Shown here one piece after another: positions 17,725-26,799 of a DNA stretch of 64,000 nt (its first letter is position 1; each line of letters opens with the position of its first letter). The stretch spans positions 124,001 through 188,000 of the forward strand of contig NZ_CP034248.1 of assembly GCF_003931855.1 (NCBI RefSeq), read 5' to 3'. This DNA comes from Paenibacillus lentus (GTDB lineage: Bacteria > Bacillota > Bacilli > Paenibacillales > Paenibacillaceae). The position numbers and the translations under genes were made by a program. The notes beneath the pieces are model-generated. The model did no database searches and had not been told where the DNA came from. It worked only from the letters and a program-made list of their open reading frames with translations.

Positions 17725-18636
17725 TTAGTGCGGGTTGTTCCGCAATCGGCGGGCCAGCTCCTCTGCCCGCTTCATCGTGCCCTCGCGCACGAGGCCAAGC
17801 CCCTTGACCGCTCCGGGCACGCCAGGAAGCAGCTTGGCCCAAGCCTCGCTTTCGCTATTCGGGGCGCCTGGCGCGGTAGAGGTGAGTGCAACTGCAGACG
17901 GCGGGGCAGCGCTGCTGATGGCCGATGTCGGGCTCCGCCGCGTTGTTGCACGGGAGGTCGCGCGCGTGCTCGGCGGAGAAGGGGCAGGCTCCACACGGTC
18001 CAATTGAATTTGGACGTCGTGAACCTGCGGGCCAGGCGCATGCAGGCTGCCCTGCTCCGCCATCTCCGCGAGCCACTCGGCGATGCTCGGCCCGCCCGAC
18101 CGGGGGCGAGCCTCCTCTTTCAAAGGCCCCAGCGCCGCGCGCAGGGCCCTCTCAGCATCGGGCAGTGGCTTCGCCTCCGCCCATGCCGCAAACACCGCCG
18201 CGAGCAGCGTCTCGCGCGTCCAGCCGAGCAGCTCAAGCCGCTGCTCGGGGGTGGCCGCGCGCCATGCTGCCGCGCCAAAGCTTGCGGCCTGCGCTGCATG
18301 GCCGCAAGGCTCGCCCCCGCAGCAGTCGCAGCGGCTGCGCGGCGCCCCCTCCGCCGGTTGCCACGGCGGAGTCTTGGGCAGGAGGCCGGCGATTGCCGCC
18401 GGGCCGGCCTCCTGCAGCGCAGCCAGCCGCTGCGGCTGCTGCGCCAGAGCCTGGAGCAGACGCTGGCCTGCGGCAGGCGTGTCTGCTTCCAGCAGGAACA
18501 CAGAACACACGGGCTGTTCTGTGTTCTTGGCCGGGGCTGGAACGTCAATTCTCCAGCCCCCGGAACCAGGTTCATACCGGACTCCCGCGACGACTTTTGA
18601 TCTATTTTCAACTAAATTATCCATAGCCTGCCCCAT
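17725..18636 (-). CDS. SWIM zinc-finger protein partner of the SNF2 helicase
   Basis: About 303 residues. It carries the SWIM signature CxCx5CxH (CDCCGGEPCGH at about 105-115) after a domain with GGWRIDVPAPAKNTEQPVCS, and has an Ala/Pro/Ser/Thr-rich low-complexity C-terminal half. It begins 15 bp after the SNF2 stop, with its AAGGAGGGGG site overlapping that stop, so the two are coupled. The same pairing is known as ywqA-ywqB in Bacillus subtilis. DNA or protein binding is expected, but the process is not known. The gene is much richer in G+C than its neighbours. Confidence 0.8.
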   Translation of the reverse strand: MGQAMDNLVENRSKVVAGVRYEPGSGGWRIDVPAPAKNTEQPVCSVFLLEADTPAAGQRLLQALAQQPQRLAALQEAGPAAIAGLLPKTPPWQPAEGAPRSRCDCCGGEPCGHAAQAASFGAAAWRAATPEQRLELLGWTRETLLAAVFAAWAEAKPLPDAERALRAALGPLKEEARPRSGGPSIAEWLAEMAEQGSLHAPGPQVHDVQIQLDRVEPAPSPPSTRATSRATTRRSPTSAISSAAPPSAVALTSTAPGAPNSESEAWAKLLPGVPGAVKGLGLVREGTMKRAEELARRLRNNPH

Positions 18637-18651
18637 CGCCAATCCCCCTCC

Positions 18652-21600
18652 TTACGAATCGGTCTGCAACGTAATCAAATGCTGCAGCTCCTCATTCGAC
18701 ATCTCCGTTAACCACTGCTCGCCGGAGCCGACCACCTGCTCGGACAGTGATCGCTTGCGTTCAATCAGCTCATCAATCCGCTCCTCCAGCGTTCCCTGGC
18801 AAATCAGCTTGTGAACCTCTACATTTCGCTGCTGTCCAATCCGGAATACCCGATCCGTCGCTTGATTCTCTACAGCGGGGTTCCACCAGCGATCATAATG
18901 AATGACGTGATTGGCTCTAGTTAGGTTCAAGCCGACTCCTCCCGCTTTAAGCGACAATACGAAGAAAGGAGAACTCTCTCCCTGTTGAAAGACTTCCACC
19001 ATGCGGTCCCGCTCCGCTTTGCCGACTCCCCCGTGAAGAAATGCCGGGGCCATACCGTATCGATGCTCCAAAGCAGAAACCAGCAGCTCGCCCATCCGCA
19101 CATATTGCGTAAAAATTAGCGCAGCCTCCTGATTATCATTTATTAAATCTAGCAATTCGAGCAGGCGCTCCATTTTACCAGAAGCCTCCGCCTTCAGCCT
19201 CGCTCCCCTCGACTCTTGCAGCAGCTGGGGATGATCACAAACCTGCTTCAGCCGAGTCAGTGTGGACAGCACGATCCCTTTACGGGCCATTCCCGCGCTC
19301 TCTGCAATCCGTCCCATAAGATCTTCCGTGATTTCCCGGTACAGCTCCGCTTGGGCCGGCATGAGCGTGCAATACGATTTTAACTCTATTTTTTCCGGCA
19401 AATCCTTGCGAATATCGGGATCACTCTTCAGACGGCGCAGCAGGAACGGAGAAATTAGTTTGCGGAGCTTCTCGAGCTCCACCGACTGCTGCTCTCCGCT
19501 CCCGGTATACTTCGCCTTGAAGGCGGAATGCGTACCCAAATAACCAGGGTTCAGAAATTGAAAAATAGACCACAGCTCGCTCAGTCTATTCTCGACCGGA
19601 GTACCTGTCATCGCGATCCGGTGTGGTGCTTTCAGTTTCATGACGCTTTGCGCCTGCTTCGTACCGTAATTTTTAATGTACTGCGCTTCATCAAGTACGA
19701 TCGAGGCCCATTCGACGGATTGAAGCTCCTGAATATCCCGTCCGGCCAGCGGGTACGTTGTCAGAACAACCTGCTGCTTGGCGCACTCCTGCCGGAAGCT
19801 CTCCCCGTGAAGCCGATTGCTGCCATGGTGGACATGCAGCCTTAACTCCGGGGCGAACCTGGAGAGCTCCTTCTGCCAATTGCCCAACAACGATGTCGGA
19901 CAAATGATCAGCGCCTTCCCGGCCGAAATTCCGTCAAGCAGCGCCGTAATGACCTGTACCGTCTTACCAAGACCCATATCATCAGCGAGCAGGGCCCCGA
20001 AGCCAAGCTGACGCAGCATGACTAGCCAGCGATAGCCCCGCTCCTGATAAGGCCGCAGTGTGCCATGAAGCGAGCGGGGAATCGGCTTGAGCTCCATTCC
20101 TGCTGCAGAACGCCCCTCCATAAGCAGCGACAACAGGCCCGCGGTTTCCACCTCTTCTACCTGCAGACCCTCCCAGCGGATCTCGCCGTCTTTCTGAGCG
20201 GTTAGATGCATCAATTCACGGAAGCTCATCACTCCTGCCCCATGACGCTTCATAAACTTTAACACCTGGCGGATTTCCTTCATGTCGATTTCGACCCACT
20301 CGCCCCGAAAGAAAACAAGCGGGGACTTGGATGCAGCCAGTTCACTAAGTTCATCCGCGGTTAACAAGCTGCCGTTCAGGACTACCTCTGCTTCATAATT
20401 GACAAGCTGCTCCACCCCTAATGGAGGCGAACTCCCTTGTTGTCCGGCATCTAAGACTTCTCCCCACTTCCCCGTCCGCAGCCTGATTCCGGCTGAACGG
20501 CGGCCTTCCTTCGTCCAGCGGGAAGGCATTTGCACCGTGACACCATGTTTCCGCAGCCGGGCCACCTCTTTGCTTAGAAAAACGTACACCTCTTCCGGCT
20601 GAAGAACAACGCCCTCCGGGCGGGTCCCCTCCATTGCCTGTCGTACTGCGCCGGATAGCTGGGCGGCTTTGCCGAGCCGATGCAGCAAGCTCTCCCTTAC
20701 ATGGTGATACACTCTGCCGCGCATTTCGATGTCTTGCTGCGGATAACTCCAAAGCAGTCCATAAGGAAGCAGGACGCTGGGGTCCTCCACGCCTTCAGCC
20801 CACAATGACAGACGCCATATGGGCTTACCCTCTTCCGCTTCGGTCGGTTCCAGCCGCAGGCATAAGCGGAAAGTCCCTGTACTTCGACCCTCTTCTTCCT
20901 CCCGCTGAGCCTCTGGCTGGCCTCCTCCGGCGCCGGCGATGCCTTCCGCAAGCTCGGTCACTTCAGCGACAGTCCCCTGAAAATCGCCGTGCGGCACTCC
21001 AGCCAGCAAGCCGTTCCACCATAATTCCGCCAGCGGAGAAGCTCCCCGGCGATAATCGGCCCGGCTCGCATTCAATTTTCTTCCTAGTCCGCTAACGACT
21101 TTGCGAATCTCATCATCTAGTACCGCGCTTATAAAAGAATAGAGGATAGACAACTGCCTCGATTCGATATCCTCCTCCTCTTGCCCGCCTCCAGCCTGAA
21201 CAGCGGACAAGCAGATCGGGGGCATGCTGCCAGCCAATTGCCGAAACCTCTCTTCATCGCCCGGATCGCTAAGCTCCGGTGCCCAGCGCGAACGGCCGGC
21301 TGCGACCCCTTTCGGGCGACGATTCCCGGTCAGTGGAACCTCCAGCAGACCTGGAGCGATCCGGCCCCTTAGCATGAGCTCCAGCGCAAACCGGGCCACT
21401 TTACTCCAATAACTTAGCTCTTGCCCGGGGACAATCCCCTGCTGCTTCACATGAGATTCATTCCAGAAGAGCAGCAGAGGCCAAGCCTCTTGAATCGGCA
21501 GTGCAAGACCTTCCAGCGTTCGTCCCATAAGCGCCTTGCGCTCGCCGGATTTGAAAGCGCTTCGCCCGGAAGATGCCGGATAACGCACTTCCGCGAGCCG

Positions 21601-21750
21601 GAGCGCTGCTTGCTGGAACGGCCGCTGTCCTTCCGCTGACTCCAGCCTCCGCATAGCCGCCGCCCAGGCGTCGACCTTAGGTTCCGATGTTTCCCCAGAG
21701 AAGCAGAACAATACCTCTCCAAGCCATATAGCATAAAGACGTTGATTCAT
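18652..21750 (-). CDS. SNF2-family DNA translocase/helicase
   Basis: 1032 residues. An N-terminal SNF2-associated region (about 1-560) is followed by the ATPase core: motif I LLADDMGLGKTVQ, motif II VLDEAQYIKN (DEAQ), motif III AMTGTPVENRLSELWS, motif V LSLKAGGVGLNLTRANHVIHYD and motif VI DRVFRIGQQRNVEVHKL. This is the RapA/YwqA class of double-stranded DNA translocases. GGGAG lies 6 nt before the ATG. It is the first gene of a pair with the SWIM protein. Confidence 0.93.
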   Translation of the reverse strand: MNQRLYAIWLGEVLFCFSGETSEPKVDAWAAAMRRLESAEGQRPFQQAALRLAEVRYPASSGRSAFKSGERKALMGRTLEGLALPIQEAWPLLLFWNESHVKQQGIVPGQELSYWSKVARFALELMLRGRIAPGLLEVPLTGNRRPKGVAAGRSRWAPELSDPGDEERFRQLAGSMPPICLSAVQAGGGQEEEDIESRQLSILYSFISAVLDDEIRKVVSGLGRKLNASRADYRRGASPLAELWWNGLLAGVPHGDFQGTVAEVTELAEGIAGAGGGQPEAQREEEEGRSTGTFRLCLRLEPTEAEEGKPIWRLSLWAEGVEDPSVLLPYGLLWSYPQQDIEMRGRVYHHVRESLLHRLGKAAQLSGAVRQAMEGTRPEGVVLQPEEVYVFLSKEVARLRKHGVTVQMPSRWTKEGRRSAGIRLRTGKWGEVLDAGQQGSSPPLGVEQLVNYEAEVVLNGSLLTADELSELAASKSPLVFFRGEWVEIDMKEIRQVLKFMKRHGAGVMSFRELMHLTAQKDGEIRWEGLQVEEVETAGLLSLLMEGRSAAGMELKPIPRSLHGTLRPYQERGYRWLVMLRQLGFGALLADDMGLGKTVQVITALLDGISAGKALIICPTSLLGNWQKELSRFAPELRLHVHHGSNRLHGESFRQECAKQQVVLTTYPLAGRDIQELQSVEWASIVLDEAQYIKNYGTKQAQSVMKLKAPHRIAMTGTPVENRLSELWSIFQFLNPGYLGTHSAFKAKYTGSGEQQSVELEKLRKLISPFLLRRLKSDPDIRKDLPEKIELKSYCTLMPAQAELYREITEDLMGRIAESAGMARKGIVLSTLTRLKQVCDHPQLLQESRGARLKAEASGKMERLLELLDLINDNQEAALIFTQYVRMGELLVSALEHRYGMAPAFLHGGVGKAERDRMVEVFQQGESSPFFVLSLKAGGVGLNLTRANHVIHYDRWWNPAVENQATDRVFRIGQQRNVEVHKLICQGTLEERIDELIERKRSLSEQVVGSGEQWLTEMSNEELQHLITLQTDS

Positions 21751-22024
21751 GGTGATCTCCCGTCATTTCTAATCGCCTCATAATTTAAAGATTCATCATA
21801 CCTCAAATCAGTTTGCCCATCTTCCCATCATTCTCAAACGCCTCGTTTAACGATTGGCATTCCATTTGACATCCCGTTTGCGCTCCAATGGCGCTCCATG
21901 AATATGATAACATAGCCGAAGGTCAGCCTGATATCCTTCGCTTGAATTGGGTATATTCATATAGTAAACAGAACAACTAACTTGATCATCCAACACTTAG
22001 ACAAGCTTTATAGGAGGCGAAGGC

Positions 22025-22780
22025 ATGTTTCGTTACCATATATATCGTTGGTGCAATTTGCTGTTTTATTGTGCCGTTCTGGTCGTCAATTATTTGGCCA
22101 TGTCGATTCCACTTGGCGGAATGACCACCGGGCAACTGTCCGACAAATATCACACTTCGATCACGCCAGCAGGATACGCATTCATGATCTGGATGGTGAT
22201 CTACATCCTGCTCGCCGGTTATATCATCTATCAATTTCGTAAAGACACCAGCAAGCAAGACTCCGTTCAGGCCATTTCCTTCTGGTTCATCCTAACCTGT
22301 GTTTGCAATATGGCATGGGTTTTCTTATGGCAATATCAATATATCGGCCTATCCTTTGTCTCCATGATCGCCCTGTTAGTTTCGCTAGCCATCATTTACA
22401 CGAAAACACGATACATCCCGGCTCCAACTTCGGGAGAGACTTGGCTGATCCGCCTGCCTTTCAGCATTTATTTAGGCTGGATTTGCGTTGCTACGCTAGT
22501 TAATCTCGCTGTCATCCTATTCCATACGAATCATGGTATGAACCTGGAACCGAAGACGATCGGCATCATCTTACTATGCTTAGGCGTCGTTGCCGCGATC
22601 ATGATTACTCTCCGTGCCCGTGATGCCATATTGCCACTGGTTTTCGTATGGGCTTATATCGCCATTGCCATCGAACAACGGAATATTTCAAGCTTCAGCT
22701 TCATGGCAAGCAATCTAGCCTTCATCTTATTGCTATATGCATTCTGGATTGTACTCATGCGCGCCCGCGAACGGGACTAA
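22025..22780 (+). CDS. TspO/MBR-like membrane protein
   Basis: 251 residues and about eight hydrophobic segments. Motifs SITPAGYAFMIWMVIYILLAG, NMAWVFLWQYQYIGLS and FSIYLGWICVATLVN recall the tryptophan-rich sensory protein (TspO) group in its longer bacterial form. A role in tetrapyrrole or small-molecule handling is only a family-level guess. AGGAGGCGAAGGC precedes the ATG. It is monocistronic. Confidence 0.75.
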   Translation: MFRYHIYRWCNLLFYCAVLVVNYLAMSIPLGGMTTGQLSDKYHTSITPAGYAFMIWMVIYILLAGYIIYQFRKDTSKQDSVQAISFWFILTCVCNMAWVFLWQYQYIGLSFVSMIALLVSLAIIYTKTRYIPAPTSGETWLIRLPFSIYLGWICVATLVNLAVILFHTNHGMNLEPKTIGIILLCLGVVAAIMITLRARDAILPLVFVWAYIAIAIEQRNISSFSFMASNLAFILLLYAFWIVLMRARERD

Positions 22781-22803
22781 ACATATTTCTCTAGAATTTC
22801 TCT

Positions 22804-22853
22804 AAAAAAAAACCACCTACATCCCCTCGCGATAATCCAGGTAATGTATGTGG
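22804..22853 (-). terminator. Terminator after ridA
   Basis: CCACATACAT pairs with ATGTAGGTGG (one mismatch) around a 20-nt loop and is followed by nine T on the minus strand. It lies just past the ridA stop. Confidence 0.8.
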
Positions 22854-22870
22854 CTATCTGGCTCATTTAT

Positions 22871-23248
22871 TTATTTAAGCGCGATGACTTCAATTTCGAC
22901 CAGGCCATCCTTCGGAAGACGCGCAACCTCTACCGCACTGCGTGCCGGATAAGGCTCGGCAAAGAAGGAACCGTATACTTCATTCACTTTTGCAAAATCA
23001 TTCATATCCTTAAGAAAAACGGTTGTCTTCACGACCTTGTCCAAACCGCTGCCGGCCGATTCGAGAATCGCCTTCACATTATTCAACGCTTGAGCAGTTT
23101 GAGCCTCCACGCCTTCTGCAAATTGGCCCGTATCCGGTACGAGGCCGAGCTGCCCAGACGTATATATCATCTCGCCGATAACCACACCCTGAGAATAGGG
23201 CCCGATGGCTCCCGGTGCTGCGGGTGTCGATAGTACCTTTTTTTCCAT
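22871..23248 (-). CDS. RidA family enamine/imine deaminase
   Basis: About 125 residues from the ATG at 23248 (MEKKVLSTPAAPGAIGPYSQ). It has the RidA substrate-pocket Arg in PYPARSAVEVARLP and the final EIEVIALK. The enzyme hydrolyses reactive 2-aminoacrylate-type intermediates from PLP enzymes. The open frame begins seven codons earlier. The inner start matches the family. It follows the histidine kinase by 38 bp. Confidence 0.93.
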   Translation of the reverse strand: MEKKVLSTPAAPGAIGPYSQGVVIGEMIYTSGQLGLVPDTGQFAEGVEAQTAQALNNVKAILESAGSGLDKVVKTTVFLKDMNDFAKVNEVYGSFFAEPYPARSAVEVARLPKDGLVEIEVIALK

Positions 23249-23286
23249 ACCTATCCCAACCTTTCTCATTTTTCATTGTTTAAATT

Positions 23287-24759
23287 TTAACCGGATATGT
23301 CTCGTCCGGCAAATATAGCTTGATTCTGAGCAGAAGCAGCAGAGCTTTGCAATAATGGTTCTTGTGAAGTTAGCGGCAGATAAAGCATAAAAGTACTCCC
23401 CCGCCCCTCCGCACTCTGCACCTCAATCCTGCCACCGAGCAGACAGGCCAAGTGCCTGCTGATCGGTAAACCAAGTCCTGTCCCCCCGTATTTCCGGCTA
23501 ATCGAGCCATCCGCCTGTTGAAATGCCTCAAAGATGACCGCATGCTTGTCTTGTGGAATTCCGATTCCAGTATCTTTTACAGTGAACACAATAGACTCCC
23601 CGGCCTGCTCTCCCTCTGTTTTCGATCGATATACCTCCAGCTTTACATAACCTTCGTCCGTAAACTTAAAGGCATTGGAGAGCAGGTTGCGTAAAATTTG
23701 TCCTATGCGCTGCGGATCGGAGCTGATGGTTGCCGGCAAGTCGCCCGCTAGGTTGATTTCAAACGCCAATCCCTTCTGCCGCGCTGTCTGCTCGAACTGC
23801 AAATAGAGCATTTGCGGAAGCTCCAGCACATTCACAGCTTCTTGGACAACCTCCAGCCGTCCTGCTTCAACCTTGGATAAATCAAGAATATCATTAATAA
23901 TTTGCAGCAGTTCCTGTCCCGACCTGTAAATGATTCGCCCATAATCTGCAGACGCTGATGCCTCCTCCGGATCGTTCTCGGATATCATCTGCGCCAAATT
24001 AATAATACTGTTGAGCGGCGTTCTTAATTCATGAGACATATTCGCCAAAAATTCCGATTTATGATGAGAGGCGAGCGCCAACTGCTCAGCTCTTTCCTCC
24101 AGTATATGCTTCGCCTTTTGCAGCTCCTTCGTCTGGGTTCGCAGCCGCTCATTAGCATATTTCAGCTCAAGCGACCTCCGACGATCCAATTGAAAGTCTC
24201 GCAAGATCAAAGCAAACACAATACTTAACCCAATACTGAGCGGCAACACAGACGGCATAATCTCCAGCATATACTGTTTAAAGGGAATTACGCCGAGTAC
24301 AGCGATATTTATCGTATTTACCGCGTTTACAATCAAAATAGCAATCAAGCCTTTAATAACAAAACGATATTGGCTTCGCCTCATCCATATATTAATTCCT
24401 GCACACACGATACCGAGTATCGCCAAATTCAAAAAACCGGCGAGAGCTGCCTCCGTAATGCCAAACGTGAAACGCGCTAAGCCGATACCAAAACCAATAA
24501 TCATTATGGTAAGCGGTTGGGAATACACAGCCGTCGCAATCAGAAGAGGAACGAATCTCAAGTCAAAGATGACATTATCGCTTAACTTAAAGCCAAACAT
24601 CATGCAAATCCAGCCGGAGAAAATCATGAGCAGCACCGACAATATATAATTCATCGTCCGCGAGGTTCTCGTAAACCAGTACTTATAGAGAACATTAGCC
24701 AAATAAGCGACAGTAATGAGCATACCAAGATTTATTAAGAATGAATTTCCAAGACCCAT
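23287..24759 (-). CDS. Membrane sensor histidine kinase with 5TM LytS-like input domain
   Basis: About 490 residues. Five to six N-terminal spans (5TMR-LYT-like, with FGIGLARFTFGITEAALAG) are followed by a coiled coil (ANERLRTQTKELQKAKHI), the HisKA box FLANMSHELRTPLNSI, and HATPase motifs: N-box RNLLSNAFKFTDEG, G1 DTGIGIP and G2 GGTGLGLPIS. There is no receiver domain and no response regulator gene nearby, so it is an orphan kinase. The ATG at 24759 follows GGTGAG. The gene is downstream of an HD-GYP gene on the same strand. Confidence 0.9.
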   Translation of the reverse strand: MGLGNSFLINLGMLITVAYLANVLYKYWFTRTSRTMNYILSVLLMIFSGWICMMFGFKLSDNVIFDLRFVPLLIATAVYSQPLTIMIIGFGIGLARFTFGITEAALAGFLNLAILGIVCAGINIWMRRSQYRFVIKGLIAILIVNAVNTINIAVLGVIPFKQYMLEIMPSVLPLSIGLSIVFALILRDFQLDRRRSLELKYANERLRTQTKELQKAKHILEERAEQLALASHHKSEFLANMSHELRTPLNSIINLAQMISENDPEEASASADYGRIIYRSGQELLQIINDILDLSKVEAGRLEVVQEAVNVLELPQMLYLQFEQTARQKGLAFEINLAGDLPATISSDPQRIGQILRNLLSNAFKFTDEGYVKLEVYRSKTEGEQAGESIVFTVKDTGIGIPQDKHAVIFEAFQQADGSISRKYGGTGLGLPISRHLACLLGGRIEVQSAEGRGSTFMLYLPLTSQEPLLQSSAASAQNQAIFAGRDISG

Positions 24760-24853
24760 GATCTCACCCGCTTTATTCAAAGTTAAAAGGTATTGGAACT
24801 TTTTGCATTTCTCTTGCCCATATCATATTAACATGAAGCGGCACAAGGAATCA

Positions 24854-26383
24854 TCAAGACGTTTGCTTTCTCGTTTGTTCTCTCATTTGTTTTCTATGGT
24901 ATGCTTCGACAAATAGACCGACAAAATAAGGATCCCACTGCGTTCCTTTGCCTTCCTGCAAAATAGAAATCGCCGTATCCGCATCCATACCTTTGCGATA
25001 AGGACGGTCCGAGGTCATCGCATCAAAGGCGTCTGCAACGGCAATGATTCTGCCGAACAGCGGAATTTCCTCCCCCTTGAGACCGTCCGGGTAGCCCTCG
25101 CCGTCATAGCGTTCATGATGGGAGCGAATGCCAGGCAGATATGCCGCCATCTCATCCGCAGGCTCAACTTGTCTCAGAATCACTTCTCCCAATACGGGAT
25201 GAGCCTTGATTTGCTCCCACTCCTGTTCACTAAGCTTCCCTTCCTTCAACAGCACGGCATCGCGTATGCCGATTTTTCCGATATCATGAAGCAGCGCTGT
25301 TTTGCGGAGCTGATCAACGACTTGCTTCGGCAACCTGGCTAACGTGCCGATCTGGACGGCATATTCCGCCACCCTTAAAGAATGCCCCGCGGTGTATGGA
25401 TCCCGGGCATCGAGCGCGGCCGCCAGTGTTGCAAAGTAACTCTCCACGAGCTGATCATTTCTGTCCGCCTGGATTCGCACCCCTAGCAGCATATGATTAA
25501 ATCCCGAGACAAGCCGGGAAAATTCGTCCGAGAACAAATCACTGGCCTCCATTTGCAAACATCCGCTTCTCACCTCTGTCATTCTTCTGTACAAGTATTG
25601 AATCGGTGTTTCCAGCTCCCGGGTTAGCAGCCGCGAAGCAAAAAATGAAAAACCAAGCCCTAAAAGCAGGACAATTCCAGCCCATTTCCAGTAGGCATAA
25701 TGATTGATGTTCCAGTCCCCAAGCCGCAGTTGTACCGCCAGACTATATAATAATAGCGGGGAGGCACCTATTAAGAACAAGCTCCATCGCAGCTTGCGTT
25801 TAAGCGGAATAAGCACTCGTCCGCCAAGCGTCAGCTCTCTACCGAATAAATGCAAGGAACGAAGCTGCAGCTCTTCCAGAACCGGCCGAATATAATAGGA
25901 GGTAAGGTAGAACTCGATCAGTGCATGCATGCCAGCAAGAAGAAAGCCTCCCAGCAATGCAAGCAGTACGTAATACGGAGAGATTGATAATTGGCCCGTA
26001 TAAATAAGCCAGATTGTTAAGCCCGCTGCGGGTAAAGCGAGGCCGAACAAATGGGGGCCGAGAATTCTTTTTACAATTAACATAGGCAAAAGGTGCGTTC
26101 TTAAATATATCGTCTGCATGGTAACAAAGCTATCGATGCTTTCATAAAAGGCTAATCGGATCGGCCTAATCTGTCTAGTAAACACCGCCCATTCCAACCC
26201 AAGCATAATCAGCATAGAGAAGAGCATGATGGCAATCAGCCAAACACACTCATCATACGCAATATCCTGAAGCGTGAAAGTGATAAGACTAGCAACCGAA
26301 AGCGCAGCTACGAGTAAGCCAGCTAAGTAATTAAGCAATAGCCGAGAATAAAATGTCCTGTACACTGACAATGAGATGCTCAT
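24854..26383 (-). CDS. Membrane HD-GYP domain protein
   Basis: 509 residues. There are about five to seven membrane segments, then a HAMP-like linker (ELETPIQYLYRRMTEVRSG). The C-terminal HD-GYP domain has TAGHSLRVAEYAVQIG, LLHDIGKIGI (HD), HHERYDGEGYPDGLKGEEIP (GYP) and DAFDAMTSDRPYR. HD-GYP proteins hydrolyse cyclic di-GMP or related dinucleotides, and the metal-binding residues look intact. It forms a probable operon with the histidine kinase and ridA and is divergent from the PplA-like gene. Confidence 0.92.
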   Translation of the reverse strand: MSISLSVYRTFYSRLLLNYLAGLLVAALSVASLITFTLQDIAYDECVWLIAIMLFSMLIMLGLEWAVFTRQIRPIRLAFYESIDSFVTMQTIYLRTHLLPMLIVKRILGPHLFGLALPAAGLTIWLIYTGQLSISPYYVLLALLGGFLLAGMHALIEFYLTSYYIRPVLEELQLRSLHLFGRELTLGGRVLIPLKRKLRWSLFLIGASPLLLYSLAVQLRLGDWNINHYAYWKWAGIVLLLGLGFSFFASRLLTRELETPIQYLYRRMTEVRSGCLQMEASDLFSDEFSRLVSGFNHMLLGVRIQADRNDQLVESYFATLAAALDARDPYTAGHSLRVAEYAVQIGTLARLPKQVVDQLRKTALLHDIGKIGIRDAVLLKEGKLSEQEWEQIKAHPVLGEVILRQVEPADEMAAYLPGIRSHHERYDGEGYPDGLKGEEIPLFGRIIAVADAFDAMTSDRPYRKGMDADTAISILQEGKGTQWDPYFVGLFVEAYHRKQMREQTRKQTS

Positions 26384-26622
26384 CCCTTCCCTTATAGCAC
26401 AATTAATGGATGTTACCCTTAAATCAATATCGGTACAAAAGTATGAAGATTTGACACCTTTTTCCGTTTAATCCTAAGTATGAAAGAGAAAAATGGCGCA
26501 TAACAACGAAAAAAGTAATTTAAAAAAAAATATTTCAAAATGTTAGTAATCGCTTCCAACCGCTATATATCAAGCTTTACATATTTCCCCTCATAACAAA
26601 AGATGTTTTTTGTCACATATTA

Positions 26623-26665
26623 AGTGATTTATTTCACATATGTGTCTTTATTTCTGTGCTAAACT
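26623..26665 (+). promoter_or_regulatory. Crp/Fnr-like box and extended -10 promoter of pplA-ndh2
   Basis: AGTGA-TTTATT-TCACA (26623-26638) matches the TGTGA-N6-TCACA consensus at nine of ten positions. TGC-TAAACT (26657-26665) is an extended -10. The box centre lies about 41.5 bp before the expected start near 26672, the classical place for a Crp/Fnr activator, and no good -35 is present. The 5' leader to pplA is about 128 nt. The rest of 26384-26800 has no ORF and is A+T-rich. Confidence 0.65.
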
Positions 26666-26799
26666 TTGCTCAAACAAAGGTATTCCTTCCTATTTTATTA
26701 GGATTTAGGTACCTAAATTTCCCATATTATATGCCCTACGTTATTAAAATGGTTCACATTTTAATATATACAATTTTATTATTTTGGAGGTCATTTAAC

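Noticed and set aside
17512-18814. Several long frames opposite the SWIM-protein gene
   Set aside because: High G+C leaves all frames open; only the minus-strand frame has the SWIM motif, a start site and coupling to the SNF2 gene.
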